Assembly (NCBI RefSeq): GCF_046630445.1
Contig: NC_092341.1
Span: 255,283,501-255,347,500, forward strand
DNA: 64,000 bases
Source: Rutidosis leptorrhynchoides
Lineage: Eukaryota > Streptophyta > Magnoliopsida > Asterales > Asteraceae
Direction of reading: 5' to 3'
Shown here piece after piece: positions 44,258 to 55,900 of this stretch. How positions within the stretch are numbered: position 1 is the first letter of the stretch; every line of letters starts with the position of its first letter. The position numbers and the translations under genes were made by a program. The notes below the pieces were generated by a model. It was not told where the DNA came from, searched no databases, and saw nothing but the letters and a program-made list of their open reading frames with translations.

Positions 44258-44756
44258 CTAAGATGGCTTAGTGGTTGGAGTCCTGATATTCTCCCAAGAG
44301 GTCTTACGTTCAAACCTCACCAGGGTCTTTTGTATGGGTGGTCAGGGAAATGGTCGGAAACGGTCGTGATTAGTTGTGGCATTTAGTACCGCGAGATTTG
44401 ATTATTAGATGAAAGAACTACCAAGATTTAAGGCTACATATTCAACAGACTAATAAGTTTCGATTATTCTATTTGGCTTCTTCATATGGTTTCATCTTCC
44501 TAGACGCACATAACGCTTACATGTACGTATGCCCGCACTTTCTCGTTTTATTGAACTTTCCTGGCCGGAGGTCTCTCAGGAAGCAATCTCTTGGCTCTCG
44601 AGTAGAGGGTGGGACGATCTTATCTAGTCGTGGGTTCTATACCCGCGGGTGGAGTAGTGACTTCCCTCTAATCTAGGGTTCGAGGAATGATTGTCTACAC
44701 TCCACCTCCCCCATACCCTACACTCGTGGGATTGGGTATTGTTGTTGTTGTTGTTG
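44258..44756 (+). mobile_element. tRNA-derived SINE with Au-like tail
   Basis: A pol III A box TGGCTTAGTGG (44264-44274) and B box GTTCAAACC (44308-44316), 34 bp apart, begin the element. From about 44562 the sequence follows the Au SINE 3' part as I remember it (GGCCGGAGGTCTCTC, then TTGTCTACACTCCACC, then CTCGTGGGATTGGGTATTG) and ends in (GTT)n at 44740-44756. The ~500-bp length exceeds Au (under 200 bp), so it may be a longer relative or two fused pieces. No target duplication was identified. Confidence 0.6.
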
Positions 44757-45608
44757 GTTAGAATACACACTTAGCATGTAAGAACAATAGTAATAAGTTA
44801 ATCTCTTAGGTGCTTTACTAATGATTAATAAGATCAAACTGTGACACCAGTAACTCATCTTGAAGCACCAATTCTGTGACACAAAACATCGAACACCTAG
44901 AGTGCATACACATTCAAAATGCAAAGATAATCATGTGACATTACAATCCCCAAAATAACTTCAGTATACAAAACACAAAGATGTATGAAGCCAAAATGTA
45001 AAACTATATACTAATTCAATGAATAACAGAGTATTTAAATTGGATGAATCGATTACGTACCTTTAATATACAAGCGTTGCCGGTAGAATTTGTTAGAAGG
45101 TCACCAAAACTTTTGCCGGTTGGATCATACTGCTACAGTTTTAAACATAAATCTTTTAGATTAAATTAAAATATTTTAATAGCCTTTGAAAAGTGAATGA
45201 AACTATAAGTTTCACAAGCCAATAGTAGAGCATCAACGTGATATACTACTATACTTAAGATTTTAGGATATGTATTACCACCGACTTATACATTTTTAAT
45301 AGATTTTTTTCCCTAAATAAATAAGCCACTAGCTTATGTTTACCATATCAATGCATAAAAAATAAAAAAAAATAAAAAAAAAAAAATTTATAAGCATAAT
45401 CTTAAGGCTAACTTAGAAAAATCCTTTTTTAAATCATTATATCTATGAATAATATCTAGTAACCGTATAACCGATTAAAAAGATATTCAAGAGAAATTTA
45501 CGGTAACTTTTCAAAATGTACATACAAAAAAGTTTAAGAAACGTGCATGAATGTCTTTCACATGTAGTCATCTTGAGACTAAAAATATTTTGGGGGTAAA
45601 TGTAAATT
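44757..45608. other. intergenic, AT-rich
   Basis: No gene. A-rich tract near 45357-45387. Flanks the Tat-type element. Confidence 0.55.
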
Positions 45609-46266
45609 TGATCGGCAACCATTTTGGAGAGGTGGTTTTGGTGGCTAAAGCCTTTGTTGCTCTTGGAAACGGTGGCTCATTATTCACCTTTGTTGATTCC
45701 TAATGATACCGCAACCCGCATGCGCATTCCATCCGTATGCGGGCACTCGATAGCATGCGAATGCGTGTACCTTGTATGCGGCATGCGGCATGCGGTTATG
45801 TATCGAATGCCTTTGTTCCCGGTACGGCAGTTACTTGGTCATCAAGTCAATATCTTTTTCATAATTATATCCGTGATTCGGGAGAGTTAGTTATGGACGA
45901 GATTATCATTATCTTAGACGGTTCTAGAATTAGGGTTTGCCTATATATACTAACCCTAATTATCATTCTAGGATCACCACGTTACGTAACCATTATCTGC
46001 TACTCATCTTACGTAATCAGCATCATCTCTCAAGGTTAACAGGTTAGTTCTTTATTAAACTAGCACCTACAACCTTATTTGGGGGCCTTCTGATCAGTGA
46101 CCGCTATCGAAAGTGGACTTAATCACTTGGCCACCCCGCCGACATCATCATGTCGGCCAGGGTTATCCACGGTAGCCGGACCGGAGAGCCTTGTTCTAAG
46201 ATCCTTAAACCCCCCTTTACGCATTGAACAGGCATATTAACCCTGTGGTAAAAATATGCATGATCA
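45609..46266 (+). repeat. putative 5' LTR of the Tat-type element
   Basis: Candidate ends TGATC (45609) and GATCA (46262-46266) are inverted copies, with the primer site two bases further. An alternative start is TGATACC at 45703. It contains a TATATATA box at 45942-45949 and a cluster of ATGCG motifs at 45720-45796. The 3' LTR needed to fix the ends is outside the window. Confidence 0.5.
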
Positions 46267-46268
46267 AG

Positions 46269-46292
46269 TGGTGCTTTCATTGAGAGTCGAAC
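46269..46292 (+). promoter_or_regulatory. primer-binding site candidate of the Tat element
   Basis: TGGTGCTTTCATTGAGAG followed by TCGAAC. The complement ends in CCA and contains GTTCGACTC, the usual T-arm sequence, so it fits the 3' end of a tRNA. I cannot name the tRNA with confidence. Confidence 0.55.
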
Positions 46293-46381
46293 TAATTCAA
46301 GACGTGTTTAATTGTTTTTAAAGTTTTGAATTATAAGGCTTATTATTCACAAATTTTCTGAATTTTTTCTTTAACAGTATC

Positions 46382-47752
46382 ATGACTTTCGGGGACTCAT
46401 CGGAGCGTACTCAAACAGATAATCAAAGCACGCCGTCTGGTAATCAGCAGACGCAAGTTATCACTACGGGGGCGGGATATGCGCCATATCCTCCACCTGT
46501 ATCCGGCGAGCCTTTTCAGAGGTATAAGCCGATATATCCAGATGAGATTACACCGCCAAGGGCAAACTCGCCAGTTACAACCACGCGGTTGGATTTTTCC
46601 TCGGTGGATCCAAGGGTCATCTTGGTAGCCACTAGCGGTGAAACAGTAGGCCCGCATGTGGTATGCTGCGGCCAGGTACCTATTTATAGTACCACGGTTT
46701 CAATCCCTCTGCAGACACAGAGTTTTCAGCAGAATTCATCGTTTACACCGTTGCAACCTTAGCAACCACCGCGTCCAATTTCGCAGTTTTTGACTCCTGC
46801 GGATGCGCAGGCATTACTTAATAGTTGGGGGTTCGGTGTCATTCCAGATGCTAATTCTCATTGGACGCCGATAACCGCAGAACAGCAAAGCACTGCGCAT
46901 ACGGTTGGACTTATAACGGCATATCCTCAGGTCTCGCAGGCATCTGCGCCACAGGTTTCGGCACCTTTTCAGCTACCCGTGTATTATGCGCCGGCAAGCC
47001 TGCCTTCTTTTCCAACGCATCAGCCTTGGTTATATCCGCAAATGCCGGGGCAACCATGGCAAAATATTCAGGGGCAGGCGAATCTCGCAAGCCAATTTAT
47101 GCAGGCGGCACCTCCTGACATGATCAACCTATTTTCGCAACCTGATTTTGTTCAGGATATGATGAAGCGTTTCTTCGCAGGGCTCAAAGGTGACCCTGTT
47201 AAACCACCTTTTGAGCTACCAACTACTTTTGATAAGTTTCATCCGCATATAACTACATATCCGTTTCCATCAACGCCAAAGATACCCCATACACTGGGTA
47301 CTTATAATGGTTTAACTGATCTGGATGACTTCCTGCAGCGTTTCGAAGGCGCAATGCGCACCCAAGGCTGGGTGGATCCGGTTGCATGTCAGATATTTCC
47401 CATGACGCCGCAGGCCATTGCTCGCGAATGGTTTAATAAACTCCCATCAGGTAGCATATCCGGGTTCATGGATCTGCGGACGATGTTCTTGCTGCAATAT
47501 CAGAATCAGAGGCCATGCAAACACACTCATATCGAATGTCATGATATTGTGCAGAAATCCAAGGAATCTTTGGGTGAATTTCTCACAAGATATACTAATG
47601 AGTGTCTGCGTATACCGGATCTCAAGCCAGAGCAACAGATTTCCGGACTCATACATGGTATAAACTCAGAGCGGCACCCAACGTTGGTCAAGCGTTTGCG
47701 CCATACGGTGCCAACAACTTATGCTGAAGCACTTAAAGAATGTTATGATTAT
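46382..47752 (+). CDS. Tat-type gag, N-terminal part (nonsense codon, split by insertion)
   Basis: Starts at the ATG of MTFGDSSERTQ. The N-terminal 200 residues are Pro/Gln/Thr-rich. One TAG at 46760-46762 (probably CAG before) breaks an otherwise open frame. The gag core follows (LGTYNGLTDLDDFLQRFEG, AREWFNKLPSGSI, SLGEFLTRY, LIHGI), typical of plant retrotransposon gag. At 47752 the frame is cut by the Athila LTR and resumes in phase at 62021. Dead by both lesions. Confidence 0.85.
47748..47752. repeat. target-site duplication ATTAT, left copy
   Basis: Matches 62016-62020 on the far side of the inserted Athila element. Confidence 0.92.
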
Positions 47753-49654
47753 TGATGTGCGTAGAGGTGTATATAAAATAGCTTATATTTTACTAGGAAA
47801 AACTATTAAATATGATACAATTTTACACAAGATATTTATTTATTTATAGAACGGATATAACTAAACCTTGCTACAACACTTATAGGCAGTGTACCTAATC
47901 GTACAGTAGTGTAGTTTTTAGTAAGTCCGGTTCGTTCCACAGGGAATCTTTTAAACAAAGCTTAACGCTATATTAGTTTTAATTTATAAAAATACAAATA
48001 TATATAAGTAATATTATTATTATAAAGGGGGGTTTTTTACCGTTTAATGACCGGTTTGTCGATTTTAAAACTTTAGTCGCAGTTAAAACCTAATGTAAAA
48101 TATTAAATAAATAAAAGACTTAATTTAAAGCGTAAAGTAAATAACGATAATGAAATTGCAATAAATAAAAGTGCGATGAAATAAAATTGCGATAATTAAA
48201 AAGTACGATAATTAAAAGTGCAATTAAATATGAAAATAAAGAAATTATGCTTATTTAAACTTCCGTAATCATGATGTTTGACGTGTTGATTTTTAGTTTT
48301 ATGCCCATGGGTTAATTGTCCTTTGTCCTGGATTATTTAATATGTCCGTCTGGTTTTTGTCCATAACAGTCCATCAGTCATAAATATAAAGTGCGTCAAA
48401 TTATCCTTATACCCGAAGTCAAATATTCCAACTAATTGGGGACTTAAACTGTAACAAGGTCTTAATACTTTGTTTAATAATTACACCAGGATATCGACTG
48501 CGTGTAACCCAAGGTTTTAATACTTTGTTATTAATTATGCCAAGTGTCCTTGTACATAATTTCACCCCTGTTTTAATAATTCCATAGACTATTAATCCAT
48601 TCCCGTGTTAAATGAACGATTATTCGTACATATAAATATCCCGCCCATCGTGTCCGATTGAGTGTATATGGTTATTTATAGGGACGTCCAATTGTAAATC
48701 TTTATATTAAAATTAACAAACTATCATTTAGTTAAACAAATATAAAGCCCATTAATAGCCCATAGTCTAATTTCCACAAGTGTCGTTCTTTTGTCCAAAC
48801 CCCAATTATGGTACAAAGCCCAATTACCCAATTTTAGTAATTAGCCCAACATCATGATTACTTCGTTTTAAATAAGCATAATAATAACTTAGCTACGAGA
48901 CATTAAATTAAAAAGGTTGAACATAACTTACAATGATTAAAAATAGCGTAGCGTTACACGGACAGAATTTCGACTTACACCCTTACAATATTCGCTAACA
49001 TACCCTTATTATTAGAAATTAAAATTAAAATTATAATATAAATATATATACATATACGTTGATGAATGAAGAGAAAAAGGTGTGTAAAATTCGGCCGAAT
49101 GCTCGGCCTTTTAAAGGTGGATTTCTGACTTTTTGGGCTCTGCGAGTGCGGCCTTTTTGGTCTTCAAAGCTCCGCGAGTACAGAGCTGTGGATTCCAGCT
49201 CACACAAGTTTGGCTCCTAGCTTGCCGACGGTTTTATAATATAATATAATATATATATTAATTTTAAGAATTAATTATATATTATATTATATACATGTGC
49301 ATAGTTGACTTGTAATTTTTAGTCCGTTGCGTCGAGTGTTGAGAGTTGACTCTGGTCCCGGTTCCGGATTTTCGAACGTCCTTTCGTATAATTTAATATC
49401 TTGTACTTTGCGTTTTGCGTCTTGTACTCTTGTAATTTTGAGACGTTTCTTATCAATAATTGGAACCACTTTGATTGTATTTTGTACTTTTGAGCTTTTT
49501 GGTTGTTTGCGTCTTCAATTCGTCGAATCTGTCTTTTGTCTTCACCTTTTATTATTTAAACAAATATTACTTGTAAATAGGACAACTGCAACTAAAAGCT
49601 TGTCTTTCTTGAGGGATAATGCTATGAAATATATGTTCGTTTTTAACATTATCA
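47753..49654 (-). repeat. Athila LTR, left (3') copy of the complete element
   Basis: 1902 bp, TGATGTGCG to TTATCA. The paired GC module near 49140-49185 has decayed. A TTTAAAAGG box follows it on the minus strand near 49108-49116. Confidence 0.9.
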
Positions 49655-52391
49655 AATATTCCCACACTTGAGCGTTGCTTGTCCTCAAGCAATATAGTCT
49701 TGAAATATACTAGAATCACTTATTTATTCTTCACACTTTGTACATCAGTGATTTCTATACGGCGGTATGAACAATGGTAGTAACGTTATAGTTTACAGTC
49801 CCACATGACTATAAAAATTTAGACCCGTTAGGAAATTGGATCTTTATGAAAACATTTGATCTTTTGAAAATTAAATCTAGTTTTTATCCTAGATAAGTTT
49901 TCCAGAATAACCCTTCACCAGTGTTTGCAAATTCTTTTTGTGGGTTTGGTGAGTTTCAGATTTGAAAATTTTAGCTCAAAACTTGCGGTTTTGTGTCACC
50001 CACTTGCTAACCTTGTATTGGAAAAGCAACACGTCCAGTATACTTGTTCCGTATATTACCTTTTCGGTAAACTACCGTCCGGTTGTAAAGGAAAGCGTTG
50101 AACAAGCAACTGTTAAGGCAATGTCCCCTGACATGCTTTTAATTATGGTTTATAACGTGTCGGACACAATTACTATCCTTTGTAGGTGCAATAGTAAAGC
50201 TCACCCTTATAATTTTTCGATCTTGGCACAAGGTCCTGTCTTTGACCATGCTATGCAACCACCGTTCTTAAGGTTGACAACCGATTTGGTTCAGGTGACC
50301 TAATGAATTCCAGGTGAATTCCTAGGATTTTACGTTCAATGGTAATGAACGCATTGAATATGGGTTTTCAGAAAACAAATCGGTTTTAATTTTTTATCAA
50401 AATATTTTCTCGTTCAAGCTCGAGTTTAGATATCATTGAATTCCATGAGTTTGTAATTCTCAATCTTTAAGGTCAATCTCAAGGATTGAGTAATATCAGG
50501 CTTAAAAGCTGATTTTTGATCTTTAAGGAGATAATCCTTTCTGGGGATCTGATTCATTAGTTTTATCCAGCTAATTTGCACGACGTCCTCCCTATTTTAC
50601 GAGACAGATCCTCTCATGGTTAGGATAAGTCTGACCACTTGGCGACCCTATTTGATCTTGAGGTCCGTGGATTTCCTGCTGATTTTAGAGATGACTTTTC
50701 TAGATTTTTCGTCAATCCTACAGCTGGTCTGGACGACAACTTCATGACCTAAATCAAGAAGCGCGTTTCTTTTTCGGAAGACTTTACTTCATTTTAATGA
50801 TGGAATTGATTCATCGTGTAGATCCATCTTTCTTTCAGTAAATCGGGTAAAACTGTTTAGTTTAGTCCAAAGCAAAAGTATCTTCAATTATTTGTTACAG
50901 AAATATGTGACATATGTTTAAGATAACTTGGTAAATTTTCCCACACTTGGCTTTTATTTTCTTTTATTTGCCTTTTTATTGTCCTCTATTCCATTTTAAA
51001 TGAATTCTAACATTTTGGTTTGTTTATCAATTTATGTCCTTTCCGAGGTAACAATAATTTCGGTGTTAACACCTAGTTTTATCGTTCATAAATATGTATA
51101 AACATGATTTTGAATTCATTTAATTGAAAATTTTAAATTTTTTTACTAGAATTGGGTAGTCAGTATATAAGACTAGGGCTATTCTTTATTATCAGAGAGC
51201 ACTAGATTCTAATACAACTACTGCGTTACTAGTATTTTTAATGGTAACCAAGTGTATAAGTTAAAATTTTTAAAAATCCGAAAGAATTTAACCCCTTCCC
51301 ACACTTAAGATCTTGCAATGCCCTCATTTGCAATAAATCAGTAACAATTTAAATTATTGAGGGTGATTAGCGTAGAAAAATGATTAAATTTTACCAAAGT
51401 TTCCAAACATATTGGCGTTTGTTTGCTGAATGATAAATGGTGCACATCATTTGTTCATTCCGTCTTGTTGTTACATCACATTTGTTTTTCATTTTTTTTT
51501 TTTATAAAACCTTACACTTTTAGAACATATAATTAATTAAATTTAAAATTTTGTTTCTTTTTAGGATGAGGGTGTTTCGGAACAATGTCCTAGTCCGTCC
51601 CTCGACAAAAATTTAAAATTTATCAATTTAAAGCGCGGTTTTAAAAGCAAAGATTTTTGAGTTTTTTAATGTTTTTGGCATACTTTAATTCAATAAGATT
51701 AAAAATAATGATAATAAAAGTTCTCGTCCCTCCCTCGGGTAAAGCAATTTCGGTTCAAAGACCTAGTCTTCAACTTACGACGAATTTTAAAAATCATATT
51801 TTTAACTTAGCGAAATAAAGTAAATTTTTGTTTTTAAATTCACACCAAACTTAAATTTAAAATGCATAAAATTAAAAATTCATATTAAAAATTCACACCA
51901 AACTTAAATTATATTTTTTTTTTGTACATACAAACTTATATTAAAAATATTAATTTTTTAAATATTTACAATTTTAAAGAAGTTTACAATATTAATTTAA
52001 TATTTATATATTAATTTTAAAAACATGGTAAAAATAAAATTGAAAATCTTTTTGGTCTTTTATCTCACTTTAATCAATCAAATATTATCAAAAATATACG
52101 CCCCTCTTTTTGGTAAAGTAATTTCGGTTCAACGACCTAATTTAACTCATGACGAATTTTTGAAATATTTTGGGTTGATTGATTAAAGATATTTATACCT
52201 TAAGAATAAACGTTAAATTTCGCAGTGACGTAATAAATTTTTGTATGATATCAATAATTTCGGTCGCAAGACCTAATTTTATCGAATATCAATTTAATAC
52301 TTTATAGCGAACAAATTAGCGCTTATTATCAAAAGGTTAAAAATAAAAATAAAAATAAAAACTGTACAAACTTACCTGTGAGATAGTATTC
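49655..52391 (-). other. 3' non-coding region and spacer; ORF-1 deleted
   Basis: 49655-51478 parallels 3380-5170 and 51530-52391 parallels 7720-8701. The ~2.5 kb holding ORF-1 in the other element is absent, replaced by a T-rich junction (51480-51505). No gene. Confidence 0.75.
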
Positions 52392-52808
52392 TTAGTGATA
52401 TGCTCTAGCCCACTCATAAGATAGTCGGACTAATTGATTTTCCATGGCTACATAGGCGTAACCTCGAGCATTTAATGTTTTTTCTTCTAAACATATGAAC
52501 GGTCCGTCTCTGCATAAAGTAGCAAATTCGGTGTTTGAATAGGTTTGATTATTTGAACATTTACCTTCGTGTGACCATTTTCCGCATTTGTGACATCTTT
52601 CAAGGTGTCGTGCTCTTCTTTTCGCTGCGGATTTTGATTTTCCTTTACCAAATTGTAACTTATTATTTTCGCATCTGGATTCTTTTCTTACTCCGTCCAA
52701 TTTTTCTCTGATTACTGATACCAGTTCACTTAGAAGTGTGTCATTATTACGTTTAGTGATCAAAGCGTGTAGCATTAGACCATGGTTTAAATCACATGAA
52801 GTCTTCAT
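52392..52808 (-). CDS. Athila accessory zinc-knuckle ORF, longer copy
   Basis: 138 codons, homologous to 8702-9085, with the same basic tract and CHKCGKWSHEGKC. It runs 11 residues further at the C-terminus (RLSYEWARAYH) because the other copy has a stop. The frame stays open although neighbouring gag-pol in this element has accumulated several stops. Function unknown; nucleic-acid binding is plausible from the motif. Confidence 0.55.
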   Translation of the reverse strand: MKTSCDLNHGLMLHALITKRNNDTLLSELVSVIREKLDGVRKESRCENNKLQFGKGKSKSAAKRRARHLERCHKCGKWSHEGKCSNNQTYSNTEFATLCRDGPFICLEEKTLNARGYAYVAMENQLVRLSYEWARAYH

Positions 52809-52979
52809 TTCGAAAAACCTAAAAAAAATAAAAATTCTGAATGGGGGGAGAAGACTAGTTCTTTAGGGTCTGCTAGGGAAAGACCATTCGGGTTCTATTT
52901 TCGAGAACTATACGAAAACAGAAAATCTAACTTTAACAAAAATACATATTATCCTTTAAAGACTTGATTCTCCCCACAC

Positions 52980-55900
52980 TTAGTTAGCTGTGGTGTCGAA
53001 ATTGTGATTAACTTTGTTGTCAACTTCCATTGGACTATCTATGTAATGCTTAACTCTGTGACCATTAACCTTAAATTCAATCCCATTTGAATTTATTAAT
53101 TCTACTGTTCCGTATGGAAAAACTCTTTTGACTATGAATGGTTCAGACCATCTTGATTTCAATTTTTCAGGAAATAGCTTGAATCGTGAATTGAAAAGAA
53201 GAACTCTGTCTCCTTCTTTAAATTCTTTTGAACTTCTGATTCTTTTATCATGCCATTTCTTCATTCTTTCTTTATAGATTAACGAATTTTCGTATGCTTC
53301 TTGTCTTAATTCTTCTAATTCGTTTAGTTGACTTAATCGTAGACGTCCGGCTTCATGTAAATCAAGATTACATGTCTTCAAAGCCCAAAATGCTTTGTGT
53401 TCAATTTCTACTGGAAGATGACATGCTTTTCCGTAAACGAGTTTAAAAGGTGTGGTTCCAATTGGATTTTTGTAGGCTGTTCTAAAAGCCCAGAGTGCAT
53501 CCTCCAATTTAATGGACCATTCCTTCGAATTGGATCCTACGGTTTTCTCTAGAATACGTTTTAAAGCTCGGTTGGTATTTTCAACTTGTCCACTTGTCTG
53601 TGGATGATAAGCAGTGGAGATTTTATGAGTTACTCCATATCTTTTGAGAACTTTCTCAAGTTGATTATTACAGAAATGAGTACCCCGATCACTTATTAAA
53701 GCTTTCGATGTTCCAAACCTTGCAAAAAGACGTTTTAAAAGGTTAACTACAACTCGTGCATCGTTAGTTGGGAGAGCTTGTGCTTCCGCCCATTTAGATA
53801 CATAATCCATGGCTACGAGAATATATAGATTATTATGAGATTTTGGAAATGGACCCATAAAGTCAATACCCCAAATGTCAAATACTTCACATACTTGAAT
53901 GACATTTTGTGGCATTTCATCACGTTGACTTATTTTTCCGGCCCTTTGACAAGCATCACAGGATTTACAAAGAAGGTGTGCGTCTTTGTAAATTGTAGGC
54001 CAATAGAATCCAGCATCATAAACTTTTCTTGCTGTGAGTTGAGGCCCATAATGCCCTCCTGTTGGTCCTGTGTGACAATGGTTTAAAATTTTACTAGCTT
54101 CATCTCCGAATACACATCGGCGTATTATTCCATCGGGAAAACTTTTAAACAAATGTGGATCTTCCCAGAAATAGTGTTTTATATCACTGAAGAATTTCTT
54201 TCGTTTTTGGTACGATAATCCTTTTTCAAGGAATCCACATACTAAGTAGTTTGCATAGTCTACAAACCATGGAATTTCATTATAATCTATCTTCAATAGA
54301 TATTCATCAGAAAAGTTGTCTTGTATGGCCGATTCATTTAGAACTTCTAATTCGAGATTTTCAAGACGAGAAAGATGATCAGCAGCGAGATTTTCTGCTC
54401 CTCTTTTATCTCGGATTTCAATATCAAACTCTTGTAAGAGTAAGATCCAACGGATTAATCTTGGTTTAGCATCTTGTTTCGAAAATAGGTATCTAAGAGC
54501 AGAATGGTCGGTATAGACCACCGTTTTAGCTAGAACGAGATATGAACGAAATTTGTCAAAAGCAAAGACAATAGCAAGGAGTTCTTTTTCAGTAGTTGTG
54601 TAATTTGTTTGTGCTCCTTGTAGCCTCTTACTAGCATAATATATAGGTTGAAATCGTTTTTCAATCCTTTGTCCTAAAACGGCTCCCATTGCAAAATCAC
54701 TTGCATCGCACATAAGTTCAAATGGTAGATTCCAATTTGGAGTTATCATGATGGGCGCATTAGTGAGTTTTTCTTTAAGAATATTAAAAGATTTGATACA
54801 TTCATCTAAAAAGATGAATGGAGCATCCTTTTCTAGGAGTTTATTCATAGGAGTGGCAATTTTAGAAAAATCTTTTATAAAACGTCGGTAAAAACCGGCA
54901 TGCCCTAGAAAACTCCTAACTCCTCTAACATTGGTGGGATGTGGAAGTTTAGCAATTACATCTACTTTAGCTCTATCCACTTCAATTCCTTCCTTTGAGA
55001 TTTGATGACCAAGAACGATGCCTTCTTTAACAATGAAATGGCATTTCTCCCAATTAAGTACTAGATTTGATTGTTCGCATCTAATAAGCATTCGTTCAAG
55101 ATTAACTAGACATGATTCAACAGTATCACCGAAGACTGAAAAGTCATCCATGAAAACTTCCATGCATTCTTCTATCATGTCGTGAAAAATCGCCATCATG
55201 CACCTTTGAAAGGTTGCAGGGGCGTTGCAAAGTCCAAATGGCATGCGTTTGTAAGCAAAAGTACCATAAGGGCACGTGAACGTGGTTTTTTCTTGGTCCT
55301 CGGGTGCTATTGGAATTTGAAAATATCCGAAAAAACTATCAAGAAAACAATAGTAACTATTTTCGGCTAATCTTTTCAACATTTGATCAATAAAAGGTAA
55401 GGGAAAGTGATCTTTTCTGGTGGCGTCATTTAATTTTCTATAATCAATACATACACGCCATCCTGTTACAGTCCTAGTAGGAATAAGCTCATTTTTCTCA
55501 TTTGTGATGACAGTCATGCCACCCTTCTTAGGCACGCATTGAACTGCGCTTACCCATGGACTATCAGAAATTGGATAAATTAAACCTGCATCAAGCAGTT
55601 TAATAATTTCTTTCTTAACAACATCTTGCATATTAGGATTTAGTCTTCGTTGACGTTGCACATACGTTTTATGACCTTCTTCCATAAGAATTTTATGTGT
55701 GCAATACGAAGGACTTATTCCTTTAATGTCCTGAATCTTCCATGCAATAGCTAGTTTATGAGCTTTTAACACAGAAATGAGTTGAGATTTTTCATTTTCA
55801 GTAAGAGAAGACGATATTATTATAGGTAATTCAGATTCACCATGTAAATAAGCGTATTCCAAATGGTTTGGAAGTGGCTTTAACTCTAATGTCGGTGGTT

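Noticed and set aside
45624-46039. Overlapping short frames before the Tat gag
   Set aside because: They lie in the putative LTR with its TATA box and lack any domain.
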